64,000 nt of DNA, from the NCBI RefSeq assembly GCF_018141525.1, contig NZ_CP064655.1:2512501-2576500 (forward strand), in the 5' to 3' direction. The DNA is from Miltoncostaea marina. Lineage in GTDB: Bacteria; Actinomycetota; Thermoleophilia; Miltoncostaeales; Miltoncostaeaceae. Below, one piece after another: positions 51,708 through 59,319 of the stretch (position 1 is the stretch's first letter; each line of letters begins with the position of its first letter). Below the pieces are notes generated by a model. It was given only the letters and a program-made list of their open reading frames with translations, ran no database searches and had not been told where the DNA came from. Position numbers and translations under genes: made by a program.

Positions 51708-53021
51708 ATGACAACACGACGCGAGATTCAGCGGATTCTCGACGCCGGCACGTTCGACGCCTTGGTAGGCCTGGAGGAAGGGCAGGAGCTCGACTTCAAG
51801 GCAAGGCCATACAACCTTGGCTCGCGGAACGGGCGACGAGGCCTTGTGGCTGACGTTGCGGCGTTCGCAAACAGCCGCGGAGGCATCATTGTCGTCGGCG
51901 TCGAGACCCAGCGAGACGCGACGACAAGGATGGAAGCCGCCTCAGGAATCGCCAGTGTGCGACCCACCTCCGTCGAGGAGACCCGATACCGTGACCTCGT
52001 CAAAGCTCACGTGTTTCCTATCGTCAGGGATTTTGGGGTAGTCCGGCATCCGGGTGAAGCTGATGGCGAGGAGGTTCTACTCGTCGCGCTCTACGTTGCG
52101 GCGCAGGATGAGCGAGACCGGCCATTTGTGGTCGATAGATTCCCTAGCGACGACGAGGCCGACGACGTTCCGCATGGCGTTGGTTGGCCAACTCGTTGGG
52201 GAGACCAGACGCATTGGGAGCGACCCGAGGTCATACAGATGCACCTCGCTCGTGGGCGGTCCGGGGGCGCGCCTTCGGCTGCCACCGACGAGGGGCTCTC
52301 CTTAGAGACCGAGGCATCTGAGGACCTTGAGTTCTTGGAGAGTCAGCCGGAGTGGGAAGATTGGGGCTGGTATGCGGTTCAAGCGGTTCCGACAGGCAGG
52401 CCAGGCGTTCAGGACTTCCACGGGGAATTTCGAGAGCAAGCGCGTCGCTGGCGCGGGCTCCGCCCCGACGGGTTCGATCTCAACTTGGACTGGGACCTGA
52501 ACCCCCTCGGACCCAGACTCGCGTCGCTCCTCACACGACAAGGCACGATTATCCGTGGCTCGGGTGTCACGACCGCCGGCGCGCTGGCCTATCCGGATTT
52601 CTTGGGATGGGCTCAGAGCCCGATGGGTGCCAAGAGAGCCGAACTCGACACAGTCATCCTGAACCCCTGGGCGCTTGTTGAGTTTACGTTCGAGGCTCTA
52701 CGCTTTGTGTATGAGTGCGTCGCACCCGCCATGGCCCGCCACCCTCCGCTGGGCTGGCATGTCCGCGCCGAAGTGCGCCATTTTCGCGAGCGAGTCCCAG
52801 TCTCGCTGCGTTTGAATTTGGGCCGCGGCCCAGCGCTTGACACTGTGTCGGCCACGATCGACCAGCACACCGTCAGGGTCCAGGGTACGGGCGATCCAGG
52901 GAGGGACGCGTTCAGTCTCCTCGCGCGCGTGTACGGCGATGTCTTCGGCCGAGGGGAGCGCGAAGTGCCGTTTGCGCAGGCTGGCAGGATCGATCCCGAG
53001 CTCTTTGCTCCGTCGCGATAG
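51708..53021 (+). CDS. AlbA_2/Schlafen-type domain protein (island cassette gene 3)
   Basis: The protein has 437 residues. Residues about 22-140 (LEEGQELDFKARPYN, then LVADVAAFANSRGGIIVVGV, and LLVALYVAAQDERDRPFVV) match the AlbA_2/Schlafen-core domain (PF04326). The EE-GQE-LDFK glutamates and the Asp of VADVAAFANSRGG fall where Schlafen tRNA/RNA nucleases keep their acidic triad, so nuclease activity is possible. The remaining 290 residues are unassigned. It ends near the IS110 remnant. Bacterial AlbA_2 proteins occur in regulators and defence islands; which applies here is unknown. Confidence 0.72.
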   Translation: MTTRREIQRILDAGTFDALVGLEEGQELDFKARPYNLGSRNGRRGLVADVAAFANSRGGIIVVGVETQRDATTRMEAASGIASVRPTSVEETRYRDLVKAHVFPIVRDFGVVRHPGEADGEEVLLVALYVAAQDERDRPFVVDRFPSDDEADDVPHGVGWPTRWGDQTHWERPEVIQMHLARGRSGGAPSAATDEGLSLETEASEDLEFLESQPEWEDWGWYAVQAVPTGRPGVQDFHGEFREQARRWRGLRPDGFDLNLDWDLNPLGPRLASLLTRQGTIIRGSGVTTAGALAYPDFLGWAQSPMGAKRAELDTVILNPWALVEFTFEALRFVYECVAPAMARHPPLGWHVRAEVRHFRERVPVSLRLNLGRGPALDTVSATIDQHTVRVQGTGDPGRDAFSLLARVYGDVFGRGEREVPFAQAGRIDPELFAPSR

Positions 53022-53124
53022 TCCGACGGAACGCCGGCGCGCATTGGTGCGCTCGCGCGCACCGACCACACCCCGGCGGGCGTCGATGCGGAACCGCGCT
53101 CAGCCGCGCACGTCGCCTTGGAGT

Positions 53125-53142
53125 TGTCCGGACGTCCGGACA
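53125..53142. repeat. 18-bp perfect palindrome near the 3' end of IS110 copy 1
   Basis: TGTCCGGAC-GTCCGGACA is fully self-complementary, 60 bp beyond the transposase stop. A related 10-bp palindrome TGTCCGGACA lies beside attL (48256-48265). Confidence 0.55.
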
Positions 53143-53201
53143 CATGGGCACTGCATCGCGGATGTACTCCTATGTTTGTCAAGCCGCCGGCACGCGGCTC
53201 C

Positions 53202-54253
53202 TCAGGCCGCGGCCGGACGTGCGGGCAGAAGCACCCTGGCGTCGGCCTGCAGCTGACGCCACACGACGTCGGAGAGGCGTCGCTTCAGCGCCCGTAGTCC
53301 GTCGCGCCCGGTGCGGCCTTCGGCGCGGCGGCGATCGAGGTAGGCGCGGGCGCGCGGGTCCCTGCCGGCCTGGGTGAGCGCCATCACGTGCAGGGCATGG
53401 TTGAGGCGGCGGTTCCCGCCGCGGTTGAGGCGATGGCGGGTGCGGGCGCCACTCGATGCCGGGATCGGCGCGGTGCCGTTGGCGCGGGCGAACTGATCCG
53501 GGGTGGCGTAGCGGCGCGGGTCGCGCACCTCGCCGATGATCTGGCCGGCGTGATCGGCCCGATCCCGACCAGGGCGACCAGGCCCGTTCCGATCTGGCGC
53601 ACGCGCTCTGCGATCTCGCGACCGAGATCGCGGATCTCCGCATCCAGCTCGACCAGGCGCTCGAGGCGCCGCGTGGCCAGCCGCGCGTGGACGTCCGGAC
53701 GTCCGGCAAGGAGCTCGCCGGCGCGCCGCAGCTGGTAGCGGGCGCGCAGCGCGCCGCAGTGGCGCTCGTAGCCCGGACAGATCACGACCAGGTCCGCGTG
53801 CAGGCGGTTCGCCGTGCGGGTGCGCTCGCCGATCAGCTGGCGGCGGTAGTCGCCGAGCAGCTTCAGCTCGCGCGCGCCGGGAAGCTCGGGCCCGATCGGC
53901 ACCAGGCGATCGCCCTCGCGAAGGGCCACCCGGGCGGCGGCCAGGGCGTCGCGCGCGTCGCTCTTTCCCTGCCCCGCCATGCGCGCGCGCTGGGTGTCGG
54001 TGAGCTTGGTCGGCACCTCCACGACGCGCTCGCCGGCCTCGATCAGCGCCAGCGCCAGGGCACGCCCGAAGCTGCCGGCGCCCTCGATGCCGAAGCGCCG
54101 ATCCCCGGGCGCCTCATCTCGCGCCCAGGCGAGCAGCGCCTGGTGGCCCTCCGGGTCGTTCGAGAACGTGTCGGCGCACAGCTGGCGCCCGACCGCGTCG
54201 ATCCCCGCGATGGCGAAGCTGGCCTTGTGGGCGTCGACACCGAAGACCACCAT
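53202..54253 (-). pseudogene. IS110-family transposase, copy 1, frameshifted
   Basis: From ATG 54253 the DEDD catalytic half is intact: VVFGVDAHKASF (Asp), FGIEGAGSFG (Glu), SDARDALAAARVA (Asp, Asp). After LVALVGIGPIT (about 53550) the frame must shift by one base to continue as GQIIGEVRDPRRYATPDQFA, then ANGTAPIPASSGARTRHRLN and RGGNRRLNHALHVM, the Transposase_20 half with the catalytic Ser region. A 1-nt deletion at about 53549-53552 explains it. IS110 enzymes recombine DNA using an element-encoded bridge RNA. The copy is presumably inactive unless the shift is programmed or is a sequencing error. Confidence 0.8.
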
Positions 54254-54734
54254 GACCGCCTCCTCGAGCTGACCTAGGATGCGGATGGGACGGCGCGCAG
54301 GCACCCGTCGGGTTGCTGGCTCCTATCAAGCGACGCCGACCCACCCCGGAGGCCCCGGGGGGCACTCATCGAGTGCTGGCCACGGCGTTGGCGCGCCGGG
54401 CACAAGTGTGTCGAGCCACCCGCGGGGCCTCCGCATCCTCCCGCGGACAGCGTTCGGATGTGTCCGGCACCGTACGGGTGCAAGTGTGTGGGCATATGAA
54501 TGGCGTCACGGAGCTCGCGCGTCCGGCCCGACGGGGATAGCGTCGTCGGCACCGGGCCGGGGGCTTCCGGGAGGACCAGGCTGGGCAGGCCGTTAACCCA
54601 CTGAGCCGCGAGCTCGCTAGTTGTGTGTGGCCGCCCCTGCGACCTGCCCGGGTGTGCCGCGAGCACGGATCCGTGTCTGTCGTTCGCCCGCTGGGTCCTC
54701 CGCGTCGAGCAAACGCTGACGAAGGAGGTGTTCC
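54254..54734. other. Non-coding divergent region between two IS110 elements; candidate bridge-RNA locus
   Basis: These 481 bp contain no supported gene. They form the upstream flanks of both IS110 transposases, where IS110-group elements encode their guide (bridge) RNA. Visible structure includes the direct repeat CAAGTGTGT (near 54401 and 54480) and an inverted repeat GGACA...TGTCC (about 54449-54469). The exact element ends are not visible because IS110 elements lack terminal inverted repeats. The ribosome site AAGGAGGTG precedes copy 2. Confidence 0.45.
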
Positions 54735-55521
54735 ATGCGCCACATCGCCCTCGACGTCCACCGCGACTTCTGCGAGGTGGCCGTCTGCGAGGACGGGGCG
54801 ATCCGCCGCGCCCCGCGCCTCGGCACCAGCCCGGCCGCGCTTTCGGCCTTCGTCGCCGCCCTGCGCCCCGACGACCAGGTGGTGCTCGAGGCGACCGGAT
54901 CGGCCTGGGCGATCGCCGAGCTCCTGGCCCCGCACGCCGGTCGGGTGGTGCTCGCCCACCCGCGCGCGCTGCGCGCGATCGCCCACGCCCGCGCCAAGAC
55001 CGACGCGCTGGATGCGCGCACCCTCTGCCGCCTGTCGGCGGCGGGCTTCCTGCCCGAGACCTGGGTCGCCGACCCGGCCACGATCGCCCTGCGCCGCCAG
55101 GTGGCGCGCCGGCGCCAGCTGGTCGTCCAGCGGGTGCGGGCCAAGAACCAGGTCCACGCGATCCTCGCCCGCAACCTGGCCGGCCGCCCTCCGGGGGCGG
55201 CGCCCTTCGGCCCCTCGGGCCGGCGCTGGCTGGCCGAGGTGTCGGCGTCTCTGCCGGCCCACGAGCGGCGCACCCTCGAAGGCCTCCTGCGCGAGATCGA
55301 CTTCGTCTCAGCCGAGCTTCGGGCGATCGAGGCCGACCTGGCGCGCGCGGTGGTCGCCGACCCGCGCGTGCGGCGCCTGATGACGATCCCGGGGGTGAAC
55401 GCGACCACCGCCGTCACCCTGGTGGCGGCGATCGGCGACGTGCGCCGCTTCGAGAACCCGCGCCAGCTGGCCGCCTACCTGGGCCTCGGTCCGCGGGGGC
55501 GCCAGTCGGGCACCGAGCCAA
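54735..55521 (+). pseudogene. IS110-family transposase, copy 2, C-terminally truncated
   Basis: The frame begins MRHIALDVHRDFCEVAV with DEDD residues Asp7, Glu52, Asp90 and Asp93 (AKTDALDARTL). It continues into Transposase_20 (MTIPGVNATTAVTLVAAIGD, then NPRQLAAYLGLGPRGRQSGT). Homology stops abruptly near residue 262 (about 55521), where the remaining ~60 residues with the catalytic Ser motif should follow. The open frame then runs on as unrelated sequence to 55817, inside the SIR2 gene. It is a different lineage from copy 1. The truncation point lies 76 bp upstream of the SIR2 ATG. Confidence 0.8.
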
Positions 55522-55597
55522 GACCCGTCGAGGCGCGCAACGACATGGCGGGACGGCGGCGGTATGCAGTCCGCCCTTGGAACTACTGTTGTCGGTC

Positions 55598-56782
55598 ATG
55601 TCCGCACATGACCCTGCCTCCTTTGTCCATTCGCTCGGCCAGAAGCTCGCAACGCGATCCCGACACGTATGCGCGTTCTTGGGGGCTGGCGCGTCGAGGG
55701 CATGCGGCCTGCCCGACGTTGACGGTCTCGAGAAGCTTGTTCTCGCCGATCTCCGAGACGCAGACGCGGCTGCCTTTCAGGCGCAGCTTGCGAGCCGAAA
55801 CCTCGAGGAGGCTCTGAGCAGGCTGCGCCGCATTGCGGCGCTGGTCGAGGGGGACGACAGGGTCGATGGCCTCAGCCGAAATGACGCAACCGCGCTCGAC
55901 GCCGAGGTTTGCCGGTTGATCGTCAATCACCTCGGGGTTGAACGAGCGAATCTCAAGCCGGCACTCAACTTCGCCGCGTGGACGGGCCGAGCGAGCTACC
56001 ACCTGCCCCTCGAGCTCTTCACGGTGAACTACGATCTCGTGCTCGAAACGGCCCTGGAAGCGCTTCGCGTTCCGTACTTCGACGGCTTCGTCGGATCGCT
56101 GCGCAGTCGCTTCCACACCGACCTGGTCGAATCGACGAGGAGCGATCAAGAGGCATGGCTTCCACGTTTCCTGGTTCGGCTGTGGAAGCTGCACGGCTCC
56201 GTGAACTGGGAGTGGGAGCAAACCGGCATCCCAGAGATTGTCCGTCTCGGAACACCGGTCCGCGGAGCCTCGCCTGCCGCAATCTTCCCATCCGACACCA
56301 AGTACCAGGAATCCCGTCGGGTGCCCTTCATGGTGCTGCAGGACCGCTTCCGAAGGGCCCTCTTGGAGAACGAAACCCTCGTACTAGTGACCGGCTACTC
56401 CTGGCAGGACGAGCACCTCAACGAGCTTCTCTTCGACTCGCTAAGACGCCGACCCCGCTCCGAGGTCATCGCGTTCTGCTATTCCGAGATCCCCGACGAA
56501 CTCGCCGCACACGCCGCTCGCACTCCGAACCTACAGGTAACGGCTCCGACGGAGGCGGTGCTCTCAGGCGTCAGAAGGGACTGGAAGGCCGAGAGGCCAG
56601 CACCGGATGACGTCTGGATCAGCGACCGCTTTGCACTTGGTGATTTTGCCGCACTGGCGACCTTCCTAGCCCGCAGCTCCCCTGTCGACGGAGAGCTTGA
56701 GCGACGACTGGACGGCGCGCTGCGCGCGCTTCTCGCTGATCAGTCAGCGCCTGAGACGGGGCCGGGAGACACGAATGAGTGA
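55598..56782 (+). CDS. SIR2-family NAD-dependent effector of a SIR2-HerA defence system
   Basis: The 394-residue protein has the SIR2-like Rossmann motif CAFLGAGASRACGLPD (residues 25-40), the FTVNYDLVLE motif (Asn144, Asp146) and KLHGSVNW with the catalytic His199. Bacterial SIR2 proteins of this type hydrolyse NAD+ during infection. The next gene, overlapping by 8 nt, is a HerA ATPase, the partner in SIR2-HerA (Nezha) anti-phage systems, where the two assemble into a large complex. Codon use is island-like. The gene starts right after a truncated IS110 copy, so its original promoter may have been replaced. Confidence 0.85.
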   Translation: MSAHDPASFVHSLGQKLATRSRHVCAFLGAGASRACGLPDVDGLEKLVLADLRDADAAAFQAQLASRNLEEALSRLRRIAALVEGDDRVDGLSRNDATALDAEVCRLIVNHLGVERANLKPALNFAAWTGRASYHLPLELFTVNYDLVLETALEALRVPYFDGFVGSLRSRFHTDLVESTRSDQEAWLPRFLVRLWKLHGSVNWEWEQTGIPEIVRLGTPVRGASPAAIFPSDTKYQESRRVPFMVLQDRFRRALLENETLVLVTGYSWQDEHLNELLFDSLRRRPRSEVIAFCYSEIPDELAAHAARTPNLQVTAPTEAVLSGVRRDWKAERPAPDDVWISDRFALGDFAALATFLARSSPVDGELERRLDGALRALLADQSAPETGPGDTNE

Positions 56783-58541
56783 AAGCGAGCCGACATGCAT
56801 TGGACGCGTCCGTCACGTCTTGGGCGCACAGGTCACTGTTGCCCTGAACCCCGATCTCGCGGGCGTCGCTCCGATCTACCGAGGACGCCTTCAGCCGATC
56901 GGTCAGATTGGATCTCTCGTGCGGATCCCGCAAGGCCTCATCGACCTGGTGGCCACAGTAACCCTTCTAGGGATCTCAGAGTTGGCTGGCGCGCCGGCGC
57001 CTGCAGATGCCGTTCAGACTGGCGAGCGATGGCTCCAGGTGCAATTGCTCGGGGAGATTGACCACGGCACGAAGCGGTTCCAACGCGGAGTTGGCTCCTA
57101 CCCTGGTTTGGACGACCCAGTCCACTTCGCGACGGCAGCCGACTTGGCGTCCGTCTTCCCGCCCCCAGGCAATGATCACCTCCGACTGGGAAGGCTCTCC
57201 GCAGCCGACGACGTCCCAGTCGCACTCGACATCGGCCGGTTCGTGGTCCGCCATGCGGCCGTCGTCGGCTCGACTGGCTCCGGCAAGACCAGCGCAGTCG
57301 CATCCCTTCTTCAGGGCCTCGCACGCGAGGGGTGGAAGGCAGCCAACATCGTCGTGATCGACCCGCATGGCGAGTACTCCCGGGCATTGGAATCGCACGC
57401 GAATGTCCGATCCGTCCTTGGGAGTGGCACCGGACGACTCAGGGTGCCCTACTGGGCTCTACCCGCCAGCGATGTCCTCCGCGTCTTCACCGGCTCCGCA
57501 GGAGGAGGAACGGCTGGGCGGCGGTTCGCCGAACTTGTTGCGGATGAGCGGCGCCGCTTTGTTGAGGCCGCCCAATGGCTCAATCTCAGCCCGGCGGCCG
57601 TCACCGCGGACACGCCTGTCCCCTTTGACGTGGGAAGAGTCTGGCATCGGCTCGACTGGGAAAACCGCGAGGTTCGCGACGTTAAGAACGACCCGGCGAC
57701 GGTGCGGCTCGTTGACGCCGGCGATCCCGAGGCCCTTACTCCTGCCGAGTTCGTGCCCTACGGCCCCGCCGGTCAAGCGCCCCACCAGAGCCCGATCTAT
57801 GGCACGTTCGGGAACACTCCCGAACTCCTGCGCTTCGGCCTCCGTGATCCGAGGCTCTCCTTCCTGAGAGAGCCACGAGGCGATGTCGAAGGGCCGGATC
57901 CGCTGGTGGCGACGATGCACGAATGGCTCGGCGGCCTGCACCCTGTTTCTGTCCTCGACTTCAGCGGCGTTCCGGATGAGGCCTCTGAGCTCGCGATCGG
58001 CGTCGTGCTCCATCTTCTCTTCGAAGTGGCGGTGCGGACTCCGCCCGCCGGACCGGGGCTTGGACGCCCCCTGCCGGTCCTTATCGTCCTCGAAGAAGCA
58101 CATCGCTATCTGAGCGACGAAGCCGCCGCTATGGCCAAGGAGTCGGCCAACCGCATCGCGCGGGAAGGCCGAAAGTACGGCGTCGGACTGCTGCTCGTAA
58201 CTCAGCGCCCGTCCGAACTCCCGGACACCGCCCTCGCGCAATGCGGGACCTTGCTTGCGCTTCGGCTGACGAACAGCGCGGATCAGAGCAAGATTCAGCA
58301 TGCGCTGCCCGACAGCGTCGCAGGCCTCGCCGCAGCACTCCCCGCGCTGCGTACCGGTGAGGCTGTCGTCAGCGGCGAGGCGGTGGTACTACCGGCACGG
58401 ATGGTCGTTGATTGCCCGAATCCTCTGCCACTCGCAGAAGATCCTCCGCTCACACCGTGGCGCCAGGAGCCTTCCCTACCCGATCTCGCGCCGGCTCTGG
58501 CCGCTTGGCGTGGTACCTACGAGGTGAACAATGGACCTTGA
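56775..58541 (+). CDS. herA: HerA-type hexameric DNA-translocase ATPase
   Basis: The 588-residue protein has an N-terminal HAS-barrel (CIGRVRHVLGAQVTVALNPD), Walker A VVGSTGSGKTSAVASLL (165-172 core), Walker B VLIVLEEAHRYL (~433-441), GVGLLLVTQRPSELP and an Arg-finger-like stretch TNSADQSKIQHALPDS. These are the HerA/FtsK-fold features. HerA ring ATPases pair with SIR2, NurA or DUF4297 nucleases/NADases. It overlaps SIR2 (8 nt) and the KTSC gene (11 nt), so all three are one operon. Confidence 0.9.
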   Translation: MSESEPTCIGRVRHVLGAQVTVALNPDLAGVAPIYRGRLQPIGQIGSLVRIPQGLIDLVATVTLLGISELAGAPAPADAVQTGERWLQVQLLGEIDHGTKRFQRGVGSYPGLDDPVHFATAADLASVFPPPGNDHLRLGRLSAADDVPVALDIGRFVVRHAAVVGSTGSGKTSAVASLLQGLAREGWKAANIVVIDPHGEYSRALESHANVRSVLGSGTGRLRVPYWALPASDVLRVFTGSAGGGTAGRRFAELVADERRRFVEAAQWLNLSPAAVTADTPVPFDVGRVWHRLDWENREVRDVKNDPATVRLVDAGDPEALTPAEFVPYGPAGQAPHQSPIYGTFGNTPELLRFGLRDPRLSFLREPRGDVEGPDPLVATMHEWLGGLHPVSVLDFSGVPDEASELAIGVVLHLLFEVAVRTPPAGPGLGRPLPVLIVLEEAHRYLSDEAAAMAKESANRIAREGRKYGVGLLLVTQRPSELPDTALAQCGTLLALRLTNSADQSKIQHALPDSVAGLAAALPALRTGEAVVSGEAVVLPARMVVDCPNPLPLAEDPPLTPWRQEPSLPDLAPALAAWRGTYEVNNGP

Positions 58542-58749
58542 GTGGCGGTTGGTCGATTCAAAGGCGATTGCCGCTGAGGCTTACGACCCTGAAGCAGAGG
58601 TAATTTATCTCCGCTTCCACGATGGCGCAGAGTGGGCCTACGAAGCCTGTCCCGCCGACGTCTGGGAGGCGATGACTGCTCCGGCGCAGTCCCGTGGCCA
58701 GTTCTTCCACAAACATCTGAAGGACAAGCCTCAGCACAGGGTCGCCTAA
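58531..58749 (+). CDS. KTSC-domain small protein, third gene of the SIR2-HerA operon
   Basis: The 72-residue protein is a single KTSC domain (PF13619): WRLVDSKAIAAEAYDPEAEV, then IYLRFHDGAEWAYEACPADV and a C-terminal GQFFHKHLKDKPQHRV. KTSC domains are found alone or fused to lysyl-tRNA-synthetase-like and phage proteins; their biochemical role is uncertain. The start lies within the last codons of herA (11-nt overlap), strong evidence for coupling. It may be an accessory, inhibitor or trigger component. Confidence 0.8.
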   Translation: MDLEWRLVDSKAIAAEAYDPEAEVIYLRFHDGAEWAYEACPADVWEAMTAPAQSRGQFFHKHLKDKPQHRVA

Positions 58750-58919
58750 CCCAACCTGTGCTGAGGCAGACGCGCGGTGGCTGGTCCCTGCTTTCAGCCC
58801 GCGCCCGTTCCTACACCAGTACTTGGGACGCGATCATCCTCGGAACGGGACGGCGCGACCAGTGGCGCGCGTTCCGGCTTGGTGGGGGGTGATTCTCTCC
58901 ATCCTCACCCCTCTAATTC

Positions 58920-59303
58920 GTGAACCGCGCCGTGGAGCGCGTCGTCGAGGATGGGGCTGGGGATGAAGACGTAGATCGCCGGGAAGGACAGATCACCGGG
59001 GACGGGGAGCTCTGTGTGCGGCTGCGACTCTCCGAGGACGACGTGGAGCGGGTTGCCCGGCGCGTCGTCGCGCTCCTCCGGGGAGAGCGGGACGAGGCTG
59101 CCCCACCCGAGTCGCCGTACCTGAGCGTGCCGGAGGCCGCCGCCTACCTGCGCTGCAAGCGCCAGCGCGTCGATGACCTGCTCTCCCAGCGCGTGCTGAC
59201 GCGGATCAAGGAAGGCGGGCGCACGCTCGTTGCCCGCGCCGAGGTCGAGGCGCACCTCCGCGGTGAACCGACCGGGCGCTTCGCGCGCCGGCGGGCGGCG
59301 TGA
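58920..59303 (+). CDS. Excisionase-like helix-turn-helix protein
   Basis: The protein has 127 residues from GTG 58920. The C-terminal part (YLSVPEAAAYLRCKRQRVDD, then LLSQRVLTRIKEGGRTLVAR and AEVEAHL) is the winged-helix of the MerR-like excisionase (Xis/AlpA) family. The acidic N-terminal 65 residues are unassigned. The gene is convergent with the integrase, 16 bp apart, as in many integrative elements. It likely bends att DNA to favour excision. A later start is possible. Confidence 0.78.
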   Translation: MNRAVERVVEDGAGDEDVDRREGQITGDGELCVRLRLSEDDVERVARRVVALLRGERDEAAPPESPYLSVPEAAAYLRCKRQRVDDLLSQRVLTRIKEGGRTLVARAEVEAHLRGEPTGRFARRRAA

Positions 59304-59319
59304 GACCGCCTGGAGGGCC

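Noticed and set aside
54279-54596. Small open frames between the two IS110 transposases
   Set aside because: Low-complexity products with no ribosome site; the region is better explained as IS110 non-coding flanks.
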